From Catellatospora methionotrophica (GTDB lineage Bacteria; Actinomycetota; Actinomycetes; Mycobacteriales; Micromonosporaceae), in the NCBI RefSeq assembly GCF_011297335.1, contig NZ_JAAOTJ010000002.1, positions 62,001 to 126,000 on the forward strand: DNA of 64,000 nucleotides, read 5' to 3'. The notes under the pieces were generated by a model, which worked only from the letters and a program-made list of their open reading frames with translations, was not told where the DNA came from and did not search any database. Below are positions 56,881-64,000 of this stretch, in pieces. The number at the start of each line of letters is the position of its first letter. Position 1 is the first letter of the stretch. The position numbers were made by a program, and so were the translations under genes.

Positions 56881-57818
56881 TGACGGCACACACGGAACTG
56901 CGCCCGGCGGACGCGGCGGCCTTCGAGCAGCACCGGGCGGTGCTGCTCGGAGTCGCCTACCGCATGCTCGGCAGCTGGTGGGACGCCGAGGACGTGCTCC
57001 AGGACGCCTGGCTGCGCTGGCACGGCGCCGACCGGGCAGCGATCGACGATCCACGGCGCTGGCTGGTCACGGTCACCACCCGGCTCGCCCTGGACCAGCT
57101 GCGCTCGGCCCGCCACCGTCGCGAGACCTACCCCGGCACCTGGCTGCCCGAACCGATTCCGGTCGGCACCCAGGTCGGCGACCCCGCCGAGACCGCCCGG
57201 CAGCGCGACATGCTGTCCCTGGCGGCGCTGCGGCTGATGGAGCAGCTCACACCCCCCGAACGCGGGGTCTACCTGTTGCGCGAGACGTTCGAGCTGCCCT
57301 ACGCCGAGATCGCTGACGTGCTCGGGCTGACCGAGACCAACGCCCGCCAGCTGCACCGCCGTGCCGCCGACCGGATCGGCGACGACCGCGAGCGCTTCAG
57401 CGTCGACAACGCCCGGCACCGGGACCTGGTCGACCGCTTCATGAACGCGGCCGCCACCGGTGACCGGGCCGCCCTGCAGGCGCTGCTCGCCGTCGAGGTC
57501 ACCCTGTGGAGCGACGGGGGCGGCAAGGCCCGCGCCGCGCTCAACCCGGTGGTCGGCCCGTCCCGGGTGGCCCGGTTCCTGACCGGCGTCGCCGCCAAGT
57601 CGCCCGACGTCGAGTGGTGGTTCCTGGAGGTCAACGGCGGCCCGGCCGCGCTGGTGCGGCTGGGCGCGCGGTGGTCGCTGATGACCTGGGAGACCGACCG
57701 CGGCCGGCTCGTCGCGATCCAGCTGCTGGCCAACCCTGACAAGTTACGCGCGCTGGGCCTGTTCGCCGACGAGCACAGCCCGGCGGCCGTGGCCCGCGCC
57801 GCCTGGAGACGCCTCTGA
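56880..57818 (+). CDS. ECF41 family sigma factor with SnoaL-like C-terminal domain
   Basis: A 312-residue extracytoplasmic-function sigma factor. Region 2: FEQHRAVLLGVAYRMLGSWWDAEDVLQDAWLRWHGAD; region 4: LTPPERGVYLLRETFELPYAEIADVLGLTETNARQLHRRAADRI. The remaining 130 residues (RHRDLVDRFMNAAATGDRAALQALLAVEVTLWSDGGGKARAALNPVVG) are a SnoaL/NTF2-like domain, diagnostic for ECF41, where it regulates the sigma factor in place of an anti-sigma protein. It is coupled to the AhpD-like gene and probably recognises the promoter at 56358-56385. SigJ of mycobacteria is of the same type. Confidence 0.93.
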   Translation: MTAHTELRPADAAAFEQHRAVLLGVAYRMLGSWWDAEDVLQDAWLRWHGADRAAIDDPRRWLVTVTTRLALDQLRSARHRRETYPGTWLPEPIPVGTQVGDPAETARQRDMLSLAALRLMEQLTPPERGVYLLRETFELPYAEIADVLGLTETNARQLHRRAADRIGDDRERFSVDNARHRDLVDRFMNAAATGDRAALQALLAVEVTLWSDGGGKARAALNPVVGPSRVARFLTGVAAKSPDVEWWFLEVNGGPAALVRLGARWSLMTWETDRGRLVAIQLLANPDKLRALGLFADEHSPAAVARAAWRRL

Positions 57819-57824
57819 CCTGGC

Positions 57825-58784
57825 TCAGGCGGCGTGGACCTGCTCGGCGGGGACCTCGGGTGCGCGCGCGGCCGGGATCTGCGCCGTACGCAGGGGCAGG
57901 CCGTGGTGGCGGCGGGCCAGCACCCACACCGCCGGGATGAGCAGGACCAGGGCCCCGGTGGCGTATCCGACCACGACGGTGTCCGCACCCAGCAGCTTCA
58001 GGCCGCTCGCCGTCAGCACGACCGTCAGCGCGGCCCGGATCAGCCCGCCGGGCGCGCGGGAGGACACCGCCGCGCCGAGCAGCACGCCGGGCACCGCCCC
58101 GATGACCAGGGCGACGGTGAGCGCCAGCTGGAAGTCCCCGAACAGCAGGTGGGCCAGCGCGGCCGCGCCGACCAGCGGCACCGCCTGCACCAGGTCCGTG
58201 CCGACGAGCTGCTGCGGCCGCAGCGCTGGATACAGCGCCATCAGCGCGATCACGATCAGTGAGCCCGAGCCCACCGACGTCACGCCGACGACCAGGCCAC
58301 CCACTGCTCCGACCAGTACGGTCGGAATTATGCGCACGCTGACGGGCTTCAGGGTGCCCTCGACGACCTCCCGCAGCGACGGGTCGGCGGCGGCGCGGGC
58401 CTGGTCGCGCAACCCGAACCAGGCCTTGAGCACCAGACCCGACGCGGCCAGCAGCAGCGCCCCGCCCAGCAGCGACTGGATGACCTGCGACATGCCCTCG
58501 GCGTCGACGGCCTTGGCGATGAAAACCCCGCCGAACGCGGCCGGGATGCTGCCCGCGCACAGCCACAGCACCAGTCGCTTGTCCACGGTGCCGCGCCGCA
58601 TGTGCACCGCGCCGCCGAACGGCTTCATGATCGCGCTGGCGACGAGGTCGCTGGAGACAGCGCTCAGTGGAGCCACTCCGAACACGAGCACCAGCAGCGG
58701 GGTCATCAGCGCGCCGCCGCCCATGCCGGTGAGCCCGACGACGATGCCCACGCCGAAACCGGCGATCGCCACCCAGAGATCCAT
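57825..58784 (-). CDS. TSUP (TauE/SafE) family membrane transporter
   Basis: A 319-residue protein with eight or more helices in two related halves: IAGFGVGIVVGLTGMGGGALMTPLLVLVFGVAPLSAVSSDLVASAIMKPFGG and GAVGGLVVGVTSVGSGSLIVIALMALYPALRPQQLVGTDLVQAVPL both carry the G-x-x-x-G-x-x-G-x-G-G/S-x-x-x-x-P/I motif of sulfite/organosulfonate exporters. The substrate is probably a small sulfur anion or organic acid. ATG 58784; its stop is 6 bp from the convergent sigma gene. Confidence 0.9.
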   Translation of the reverse strand: MDLWVAIAGFGVGIVVGLTGMGGGALMTPLLVLVFGVAPLSAVSSDLVASAIMKPFGGAVHMRRGTVDKRLVLWLCAGSIPAAFGGVFIAKAVDAEGMSQVIQSLLGGALLLAASGLVLKAWFGLRDQARAAADPSLREVVEGTLKPVSVRIIPTVLVGAVGGLVVGVTSVGSGSLIVIALMALYPALRPQQLVGTDLVQAVPLVGAAALAHLLFGDFQLALTVALVIGAVPGVLLGAAVSSRAPGGLIRAALTVVLTASGLKLLGADTVVVGYATGALVLLIPAVWVLARRHHGLPLRTAQIPAARAPEVPAEQVHAA

Positions 58785-59084
58785 GCGGTGACCATAGCGG
58801 CGCTCGGTCCCTGGCGCGCGGCGGCGTCCCAGCAGTCGAAATGTCCCGAACCTGGCTCACGGTTTCATTAACGCGCTGTTCACCGGCCCTGTCGGCGCAT
58901 CCTATCCGGCAGTGTGGGACGGCGCTGCGTCAGAAATGAGACCGTCGGGACCGCGCGAAGCCGACGGTCGGTGGACCCGGTGGCCGGACGAAAAGCGGTT
59001 GCCGCCCCGCCCGAACGCGACCTGTGGCTGCTCGCCGACGACGACACCGTACGGCCGTGCGTGGTCGCGGTTAGTGTCTGGCGG
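58785..59084. other. 300-bp gap without a supported gene
   Basis: Between the divergent TSUP and HD-protein genes. The HD frame is open from 58914, but that part has no conserved sequence or ribosome site, so it is treated as non-coding. TAGTGT at 59073-59078, 6 bp before the chosen ATG, resembles a -10 box of a leaderless gene. Confidence 0.5.
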
Positions 59085-59672
59085 ATGCGTAGCGTCGCGC
59101 TCCATCGCGCCCTGACCGAAGCCGCCGATCCGCCGCTGCGGGCCCTGCCCGACGACGTCGTCACGCTGCTCGGCGAACTCGACGCGCCGCCGCGCCTGGG
59201 TGCGCACCTGCGGGCCGTGCACGACGTCGCGGCGAGCCTGGTCACCAGCCTGGCCGACGCTTGTCCAGGGCTGGCCGTCCACGCCCACGAGGTGCTGTTC
59301 GGGGCGGCGACGCACGACATCGGCAAGGTCGTGCACCCGTCCGAACTGTCCGGACCGGGCTCGGCGCACGAGCCCGCCGGGTACGAACTGCTGGTGTCGC
59401 ACGGTGTCGAGCCGCGCCTGGCCCGGTTCGCCCGCGATCACGGATCGGTGGCCTACGACGGGCTCAGTGTCGAGGATCTGCTGGTGGTGCTCGCGGACAA
59501 GGTGTGGAAGGGCAAGCGCGTGCCGGGTCTGGAGGACGAGGTCACCGCCCGCTGCTGCGCGGCGAGTGGCGAGCAGCCCTGGGAGGCGTTCCTGCGTCTG
59601 GACGACCTGCTGGAACGGCTGGCCCGTGACGCCGATGCCCGGTTGGCCTTCCAGTCCCGTCACCCGCTGTAG
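59085..59672 (+). CDS. HD-domain phosphohydrolase-like protein
   Basis: A 195-residue HD-superfamily protein. LRAVHDVAASLV, FGAATHDIGKVVHPSELSG (the HD pair with G-K), SAHEPAGYELLVSHG and VVLADKVWKGKR match the metal-binding H...HD...H...D pattern. Such enzymes hydrolyse nucleotides or other phosphates; the substrate is unknown. ATG 59085 gives a complete domain; a TAGTGT box just upstream suggests leaderless expression. The frame continues upstream to 58914 with no conserved content. Confidence 0.8.
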   Translation: MRSVALHRALTEAADPPLRALPDDVVTLLGELDAPPRLGAHLRAVHDVAASLVTSLADACPGLAVHAHEVLFGAATHDIGKVVHPSELSGPGSAHEPAGYELLVSHGVEPRLARFARDHGSVAYDGLSVEDLLVVLADKVWKGKRVPGLEDEVTARCCAASGEQPWEAFLRLDDLLERLARDADARLAFQSRHPL

Positions 59673-59690
59673 ACCAGCGCCTTTTGCTGG

Positions 59691-59712
59691 TTCGGCAACC
59701 TTGTTTGCCGAA
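59691..59712. promoter_or_regulatory. Inverted repeat upstream of the TrxR-like gene
   Basis: TTCGGCAA (59691-59698) and TTGCCGAA (59705-59712) are perfect 8-bp arms around CCTTGT, 42 bp upstream of the ATG at 59755. It is probably an operator, but no regulator can be assigned; the neighbouring TetR has different sites. Confidence 0.65.
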
Positions 59713-59754
59713 ACTACCGTGCCAGGCGCAGGGTGGGTCACGGAGGTGGTCACG

Positions 59755-60696
59755 ATGACCCTTGAGGCGTACGACGTGGTGGTTCTCGGCGGCGGGGCCG
59801 CCGGTTTGAACGGGGCGCTGACCCTGGCACGGGCGCGGCGCTCGGTGCTGGTGGTCGACGGTGGCGAGCCGCGCAACGCGCCCGCGGCGCACATGCACGC
59901 GTTCCTGTCCCGCGACGGCATGCCGCCCGGCGAGCTGCTGAAAATCGGCCGGGAGGAGGTGCGCGGCTACGGCGGCGAGATCGTTTCGGCGCAGGTGAAC
60001 TCGGTGGCACGCAAGGACGGCGGCTTCGCGGTGACCCTGGACGACGGCCGGGTGATCCGGGCGCGCCGGCTGCTGGTCGCCACCGGTGTCGTCGACGAGC
60101 TGCCCGACGTTCCGGGCCTGCGCGAGCGGTGGGGCCGCGACGTGCTGCAGTGCCCGTACTGCCACGGCTGGGAGGTGCGCGACCAGGCTGTCGCCGTGCT
60201 CGCCACCGGGGCGCACGCGGCCCAGCAGGCGCTGCTCTACCGCCAGTGGACGCCGAACGTGACCCTGCTGCGCCACACCGGCCCGGAGCCGACCGCTACG
60301 GAGCTGACCCAGCTGGCCGCTCGCGGGGTGCGCCTGGTCGACGGCCAGGTCGCGGGGCTGGAGGTGGCCGACGACCGGCTGACCGGCGTACGGCTGGCCG
60401 ACGGCACCGTGCTGGCGTGCGAGGCACTGGTGGTGTCGGCGCGGGCGGTGCCCCGGGTGGGGATGCTGGAGCCGCTGGGCCTGACGGTCACCGAGCACCC
60501 GATGGGCGCCTACGTCGCCGCTGATCAGTCCGGCCTGACGGAGGTGCCCGGGGTGTGGGTGGCCGGTAACGTCACCGATCTGTCCGCGCAGGTCATCCAC
60601 GCTGCGGCGGGTGGTTCGCGGGCCGCCGCGTTCATCAACTTCGACCTGGTCACCGAGGACACCGCACGGGCCGTCGCGGCGGCTCAGCCCCGGTAG
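59755..60696 (+). CDS. Thioredoxin-reductase-like FAD oxidoreductase with CPYC centre
   Basis: A 313-residue class II flavoprotein. YDVVVLGGGAAGLNGALTLARA is the FAD motif; VLQCPYCHGWEVRDQ holds the redox pair C133/C136; GVWVAGNVTDLSAQVIHAAAGGSRAA is the C-terminal FAD motif. The NADPH-domain motif, usually G-x-G-x-S-A, reads LATGAHAAQQA. CPYCHGxE enzymes are a group related to TrxB that includes GliT/HlmI-type dithiol oxidases and NADPH:flavin-type reductases; the partner is unknown. GGAGGTGGT lies just before ATG 59755. Its 3' end overlaps the convergent TetR gene by 13 bp. Confidence 0.88.
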   Translation: MTLEAYDVVVLGGGAAGLNGALTLARARRSVLVVDGGEPRNAPAAHMHAFLSRDGMPPGELLKIGREEVRGYGGEIVSAQVNSVARKDGGFAVTLDDGRVIRARRLLVATGVVDELPDVPGLRERWGRDVLQCPYCHGWEVRDQAVAVLATGAHAAQQALLYRQWTPNVTLLRHTGPEPTATELTQLAARGVRLVDGQVAGLEVADDRLTGVRLADGTVLACEALVVSARAVPRVGMLEPLGLTVTEHPMGAYVAADQSGLTEVPGVWVAGNVTDLSAQVIHAAAGGSRAAAFINFDLVTEDTARAVAAAQPR

Positions 60697-61244
60697 CGCA
60701 GGCCGTCCATGAGCAGGTCGAGCAGGCGTCCGGCCTGCTCGGCCTGTGCGGGTTCCGGGGTGGCCAGGCAGACGCCGCTGAGGCTGACCAGCACGTCGCC
60801 GGGGATTACGTCGGCGCGCACCGAACCGGCCGCCGTGGCCGCGCTGAGCAGGGTGCCGATCGCGTCGAGCATGCGGTCGCGGCTCTGCGCGAACGGGTTG
60901 CCGCCGGAGGCGATCACGGCGCGCAGCGCGTCGGCCATGCCCCGCTTGGTCGTCATGTACTCGGCGAACAGGTCCATCCAGGCGCGTACCGCCCGGTCGG
61001 GGGGCATGGTCTCCAGCAGGCCCGGCGCGGCGTCGCAGAGCCGGGCCAGCTCCTTGCGGTAGGCCGCCTCGATCAGCGCCTCGCGGGTGGGGAAGTGCCG
61101 GTAGAGGGTGCCGATGCCGACGCCTGCCTGCTTGGCGACGGCGTCCAGGGAGATCTGGGGGCCGTCGCTGGCGAACACCTGGGCGGCGACTTCGAGCAGC
61201 CGCTCGCGGTTGCGCTGGGCGTCGGCGCGCAGTGGCCGGGTCAC
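60684..61244 (-). CDS. TetR family regulator of the SDR gene
   Basis: A 186-residue TetR protein: PLRADAQRNRERLLEVAAQVFASDGPQISLDAVAKQAGVGIGTLYRHFPTREALIEAAYRKEL is the DNA-binding domain, of the SbtR-type group (RADAxRNRxRLLxAA...GxGTLYRHFPTRexLixAvy). GTG 61244 follows AGGAGG with 4-5 bases between. It diverges from an SDR gene over two copies of one 19-bp site, which it presumably binds. Confidence 0.92.
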   Translation of the reverse strand: MTRPLRADAQRNRERLLEVAAQVFASDGPQISLDAVAKQAGVGIGTLYRHFPTREALIEAAYRKELARLCDAAPGLLETMPPDRAVRAWMDLFAEYMTTKRGMADALRAVIASGGNPFAQSRDRMLDAIGTLLSAATAAGSVRADVIPGDVLVSLSGVCLATPEPAQAEQAGRLLDLLMDGLRYRG

Positions 61245-61300
61245 GGCTCCTCCTTCCGGGGTGACGCAGCTCATTGTGCGTCTCGTCGGGACGGTTGCAA

Positions 61301-61352
61301 AACGGAGGAGGCTCCGGTTAACGTGGAAGGCGTAACGGAGGGGCCTCCGGTT
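61301..61352. promoter_or_regulatory. Tandem operators in the TetR/SDR divergon
   Basis: AACGGAGGAGGCTCCGGTT (61301-61319) and AACGGAGGGGCCTCCGGTT (61334-61352) differ at two bases; both centre on CGGAG/CTCCG inverted arms and start 33 bp apart. The first exactly fills the 17-19-bp space between a TTGCAA -35-like box (61295-61300) and a TTAACG -10-like box (61318-61323) reading towards the SDR gene. Confidence 0.8.
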
Positions 61353-61405
61353 GTTGACTGTACCGGAGAGCCCGAACCGGCATCGTCGATCAGGACGGAA
61401 AGATC

Positions 61406-62344
61406 ATGAGCACTCGTATCACCACCCCGTTCTCCGCCACGTCCACCGCCGCCGAGGTGGTGCAGGGCGTCGACCTCACCGGACGGCGCGCGGTGGTCAC
61501 CGGCGGCGCGTCCGGCATCGGTGTGGAGACCGCCCGCGCCCTGGCCGGTGCGGGCGCTGAGGTCACTTTGGCCGTACGCGACACCGCCGCCGGCGACCGC
61601 ACCGCCGCCGACGTCACCGCGACCACCGGCAACAAGGCCGTGCACGTGGCCCGGCTCGACCTCGCCGACCAGGACTCCGTCGCCGCCTTCACCGCGGCCT
61701 GGGACGGCCCGCTGGACATCCTGGTCAACAACGCCGGGATCATGGCGTCGCCGCTGATGCGCACCCCGCAGGGCTGGGAGATGCAGTTCGCGACCAACCA
61801 CCTCGGACACTTCGCGCTCGCCCGTGGCCTGCACGGCGCGCTCGCGGCGGCCGGGAAGGCGCGGGTCGTGTCGGTCAGCTCCTCGGCGCACCTGCGCTCG
61901 CCGGTGGTGTTCGACGACATCCACTTCGCCACCCGCGAATACGAGCCGTGGGCCGCGTACGGGCAGTCGAAGACCGCGAACGTGCTGTTCGCCGTGGAGG
62001 GGACGCGGCGCTGGGCCGGCGACGGCATCACGGTCAACGCGGTGATGCCCGGCGCGATCCGGACCAACCTGCAGCGCTACGTCTCCGACGAGGAGCTGGA
62101 CCGGCTGCGGGCGCAGATGGGCGGCGGCGACTTCCTGTGGAAGACCCCGGAGCAGGGTGCGTCCACCTCGGTGCTGCTGGCGACCTCGCCGCTGCTGGAC
62201 GGGATCGGCGGGCGGTACTTCGAGGACTGCGCCGAGGCGGAGCCCGCCACCGGCGGCAGCCGTCGCGGAGTGGCGGCGTACGCGCTGGACCCGGCCGCCG
62301 CGCAGCGGCTGTGGGAGGTCACCGAGCAGACCCTGGCGGGCTGA
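61406..62344 (+). CDS. Short-chain dehydrogenase/reductase (retinol dehydrogenase-like)
   Basis: A 312-residue SDR. AVVTGGASGIGVETARALAGAG is the TGxxxGIG cofactor motif, LVNNAGIM the NNAG motif, VSSSAHL the catalytic Ser and YGQSKTAN the Y-x-x-x-K. The spacing and WxMQFATNHLGHFALARGL match the WWOX/retinol-dehydrogenase-like group that oxidises or reduces bulky alcohols; the substrate is unknown. It diverges from the TetR gene at 61244 and is likely induced by its own substrate. Confidence 0.9.
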   Translation: MSTRITTPFSATSTAAEVVQGVDLTGRRAVVTGGASGIGVETARALAGAGAEVTLAVRDTAAGDRTAADVTATTGNKAVHVARLDLADQDSVAAFTAAWDGPLDILVNNAGIMASPLMRTPQGWEMQFATNHLGHFALARGLHGALAAAGKARVVSVSSSAHLRSPVVFDDIHFATREYEPWAAYGQSKTANVLFAVEGTRRWAGDGITVNAVMPGAIRTNLQRYVSDEELDRLRAQMGGGDFLWKTPEQGASTSVLLATSPLLDGIGGRYFEDCAEAEPATGGSRRGVAAYALDPAAAQRLWEVTEQTLAG

Positions 62345-62350
62345 TCGTCA

Positions 62351-62380
62351 GGGTGGCCCGTCCCCACGGACAGGCCACCC
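62351..62380. terminator. Hairpin between SDR and alpha/beta hydrolase genes
   Basis: GGGTGGCC (62351-62358) pairs with GGCCACCC (62373-62380); the stem can extend inward (CGTCC with GGACA, one mismatch). It lies between convergent genes ending at 62344 and 62399. Confidence 0.7.
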
Positions 62381-62398
62381 GTCCGGCGATGCCGCGGG

Positions 62399-63154
62399 TT
62401 ACTCGGCGAGGAAGTCGGTGACGGCGGCGGTGAAGGCGGCGGGGTGGTCGCGGCGTACGCAGTGGCCTGCGCCGGTGACGCGGAGGGCGGTGAAGGGTCC
62501 GGCGGCGGTGTCGGCGCAGTCGTCGGCGTTGGCTTCGGTGAGCAGGCCGCCCCGGGAGGCCTCGCCGTAGATCAGCAGGGTGGGGCAGGTGACCGCAGCC
62601 AGTGAGGTGAGCAGCGGCGGGCCGGGCTCGTAGGGGAGGTCGTAGTAGCGGGCGTCGAACTCGCCCTTGCTGACCGCCCACGGGCCGTACTCGGCGTCGG
62701 GCCAGCCCGGGTTGTCCGCGCGGCCCTTGGCGATCCGCGCGTCGAGGTCCAGTGCCTGCAGTTCGGCCAGCCAGGACGGCATGGCGTCGGCGGCGAGCGT
62801 GTGGTGCGGGCCGGGCGGATCCTCCAGCACCAGCGCCCGGACCAGTTCGGGTCGGGCGGCGGCCAGCGCTGCGGCGGCCAGCGCGCCCATCGAGTGCCCG
62901 ATCACGACGACCGGCGGCAGCCCGAGCGCGTCGAGCAGCAACGCGGCGTCGGCGGCGTTGGCCGCGGTGCCGGTGGGCGCCTCGGGCAGCCCGGACGAGC
63001 CGTGGCCACGGGCGTCCAGGGTGATCGCGCCGGCGTGCGCGGTCAGCTCCGCCAGCACCGGGTCCCAGCACGCACCGGAGTCGGAGAAGCCGTGCAGGAG
63101 CAGCAGACCGGGCTCGCCGCCGTGGCGCTCCCAGGCGAGATGAGCGGTGCGCAC
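62399..63154 (-). CDS. Alpha/beta hydrolase
   Basis: A 251-residue single-domain hydrolase. LLLLHGFSDSGACWDPV gives the oxyanion region, VIGHSMGALAAAALA the nucleophile Ser elbow, LLIYGEASRGGL the acid region and VTGAGHCVRRDHP the catalytic His. It resembles haloperoxidase/esterase-type small hydrolases of unknown substrate. GTG 63154 has GGGAGG 6 bases upstream and is preferred over the ATG at 63190. It uses a rare TAA stop. Confidence 0.85.
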   Translation of the reverse strand: MRTAHLAWERHGGEPGLLLLHGFSDSGACWDPVLAELTAHAGAITLDARGHGSSGLPEAPTGTAANAADAALLLDALGLPPVVVIGHSMGALAAAALAAARPELVRALVLEDPPGPHHTLAADAMPSWLAELQALDLDARIAKGRADNPGWPDAEYGPWAVSKGEFDARYYDLPYEPGPPLLTSLAAVTCPTLLIYGEASRGGLLTEANADDCADTAAGPFTALRVTGAGHCVRRDHPAAFTAAVTDFLAE

Positions 63155-63249
63155 CGGGGACCTCCCAAGAAGATGATCAGGGGAGACCATACACCGGCGA
63201 AAGCGCGACCGCGCCGCAGCGCGCGGGCCGCTGGGCTGCGGCAGATGCG

Positions 63250-63287
63250 TGACGTGCGGCGGAGCCGGTGGGCCCCGCCGCACGTCA
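63250..63287 (-). terminator. Hairpin terminator after the CBM2 enzyme gene
   Basis: TGACGTGCGGCGG (63250-63262) pairs perfectly with CCGCCGCACGTCA (63275-63287), 17 bp past the stop of the gene ending at 63304. Confidence 0.78.
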
Positions 63288-63303
63288 TCGGGTGGTACGC
63301 GGA

Positions 63304-64000
63304 CTACGAGGCGCTGCAGGAGTACACGGTCGGCAGCGCGGTGCTGCCGTTGGGGCGGCTGGCCTGGAAGCCCCACGACGCGGTCTGGCCCGGCGCGAGG
63401 GTGCCGTTCCAGTTCTGGTTGGTCTCGGTCACGTTCTGCCCGCTGACCACGGCCGCCTGCGGCCAGGAGCCGGTGTGCGCGTGGCCCGAGGGCAGGGTCG
63501 CCGTCGACGACCAGCCGTTGATCGTGGCCGAGCCGGTGTTGGTGACCGTCACCTGCATGACGTACCCGTTGTTCCACTGATTCTGGACCGTGGCGGTCGT
63601 CGTGCAGCCGCCGCCGCCTCCGCCGCCACCGGTGGTGGTGACGTTGACGATGCCGGAGTAACCGGACGTGCCCGCCGCGTTGCTGGCGCGCACCCGGTAC
63701 CGGTACGTGGTGTTGGCGGCGAGCCCCGAGTTGCTGAACGACGGCGAGGACGACGTGCCGACCTGGCTGAAGCTGGTGCTCGAAGCGCCTGTCGCTCGTT
63801 CGATCAGATAGCTGCCGACCGTGCCGGACGACGCCGACCAGCTCAGCGACGCGCTGCTGGCGGTCACATTGGACGCGCTCGGCGTGCCGGGGGTGCCGGG
63901 CGGCTGGGTGCCACCGCCGGTGGTTACCGACGCGGAGAACGAGTTGACGGCCAGGCCCACGCCGCCGATCCACGGCTCGAATCCGGCCTGGACGCTGGTC
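63304..64000 (-). CDS. Secreted fn3-CBM2 glycoside hydrolase, probably GH12 (5' end missing)
   Basis: The C-terminal 230 or so residues of a secreted polysaccharidase that continues beyond the right edge. The visible start reads TSVQAGFEPWIGGVGLAVNSFSASV, which resembles the end of GH12 endoglucanases of the CelB type. Next comes an fn3 domain (PGTPGTPSASNVTASSASLSWSAS...), a Gly linker and a C-terminal CBM2 bounded by cysteines (GGCTTTATVQNQWNNGYVMQVTVTNTG...VYSCSAS) with conserved Trp residues for cellulose binding. GH12 identity rests on about 25 residues. With GH5 and GH9 at 26-31 kb it marks a cellulolytic organism. Confidence 0.8.
   Translation of the reverse strand, partial: TSVQAGFEPWIGGVGLAVNSFSASVTTGGGTQPPGTPGTPSASNVTASSASLSWSASSGTVGSYLIERATGASSTSFSQVGTSSSPSFSNSGLAANTTYRYRVRASNAAGTSGYSGIVNVTTTGGGGGGGGCTTTATVQNQWNNGYVMQVTVTNTGSATINGWSSTATLPSGHAHTGSWPQAAVVSGQNVTETNQNWNGTLAPGQTASWGFQASRPNGSTALPTVYSCSAS

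Noticed and set aside
1-64000. tRNA/rRNA genes, CRISPR arrays, transposases, integrases or attachment sites
   Set aside because: Looked for cloverleaf-like CCA-ended segments, regularly spaced repeats, DDE/recombinase motifs and flanking direct repeats; none was convincing by eye. tRNAscan and ISfinder runs would settle it.

Overview
The window is 64 kb of very GC-rich DNA with dense gene packing, many GTG starts, ATGA/GTGA stop-start overlaps and strong AGGAGG ribosome sites. DUF397/XRE pairs, a DUF574 methyltransferase, an ECF41 sigma factor, IdeR/DmdR-type iron boxes and CebR-type cellulose boxes all point to an actinomycete. A soil Micromonosporaceae member (Catellatospora/Actinoplanes/Micromonospora-like) fits best, but the genus is an inference. 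No rRNA, tRNA, CRISPR array, transposase or prophage gene was seen; this looks like chromosomal, partly accessory, saprophyte DNA.

Layout. 0-3.2 kb: a small ABM-like oxygenase and its divergent TetR regulator, a FAD monooxygenase and a HEAT-repeat protein. 3.2-14.4 kb: an iron-regulated hydroxamate siderophore locus. One iron box drives, leftwards, a formyltransferase, an M20 hydrolase and a two-subunit ABC exporter and, rightwards, an ornithine/lysine N-hydroxylase. A second box drives a FecCD-type importer (two permeases, one ATPase) leftwards and the siderophore-binding lipoprotein rightwards. A second N-hydroxylase with its own near-perfect iron box lies at 17.9 kb. No NRPS or IucA/IucC-type synthetase is present, so assembly must be encoded elsewhere. 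14.5-17.8 kb: a stand-alone LigD-type polymerase domain, a membrane metallophosphoesterase and an NAD-dependent epimerase.

19.4-26.3 kb: DUF574 methyltransferase; a small SH3-like protein divergent from a DUF397-XRE pair; a cNMP-binding histidine kinase coupled to a receiver/glutaredoxin-like/TrxR-like fusion; an APH-type kinase. 26.4-33.3 kb: secreted cellulases GH5-fn3-CBM2 (two CebR boxes upstream) and GH9-fn3-fn3-CBM3, then a cytosolic GH15 (trehalase-like). A third CBM2 enzyme, probably GH12, runs off the right edge.

33.4-37.2 kb: a rightward run (anchored unknown protein, hydrolase, His-rich cation transporter, DUF6458 protein) behind a promoter with two TTGAGC/GCTCAA operators. 37.2-48.4 kb: an ABC-2 transporter opposite a NarL-type kinase/regulator pair, an M48 protease-sensor fusion, a second ABC-2 transporter and a membrane acyltransferase. 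48.6-53.7 kb: housekeeping-like genes and a second copy of the small SH3-like gene, linked to the same 40-bp TGCA-rich element found at 20.8 kb. 53.8-64 kb: TetR-MFS efflux pair, AhpD-like/ECF41 pair with a matching ECF41 promoter, TSUP transporter, HD protein, TrxR-like flavoprotein, TetR/SDR divergon with tandem operators, alpha/beta hydrolase and the truncated cellulase.

The observations most worth following are the element shared by 20.8 and 50.1 kb, the siderophore locus without an assembly enzyme, the redox-signalling fusion at 23.5-25.2 kb, and the exporter with one completely degenerate ATP site.
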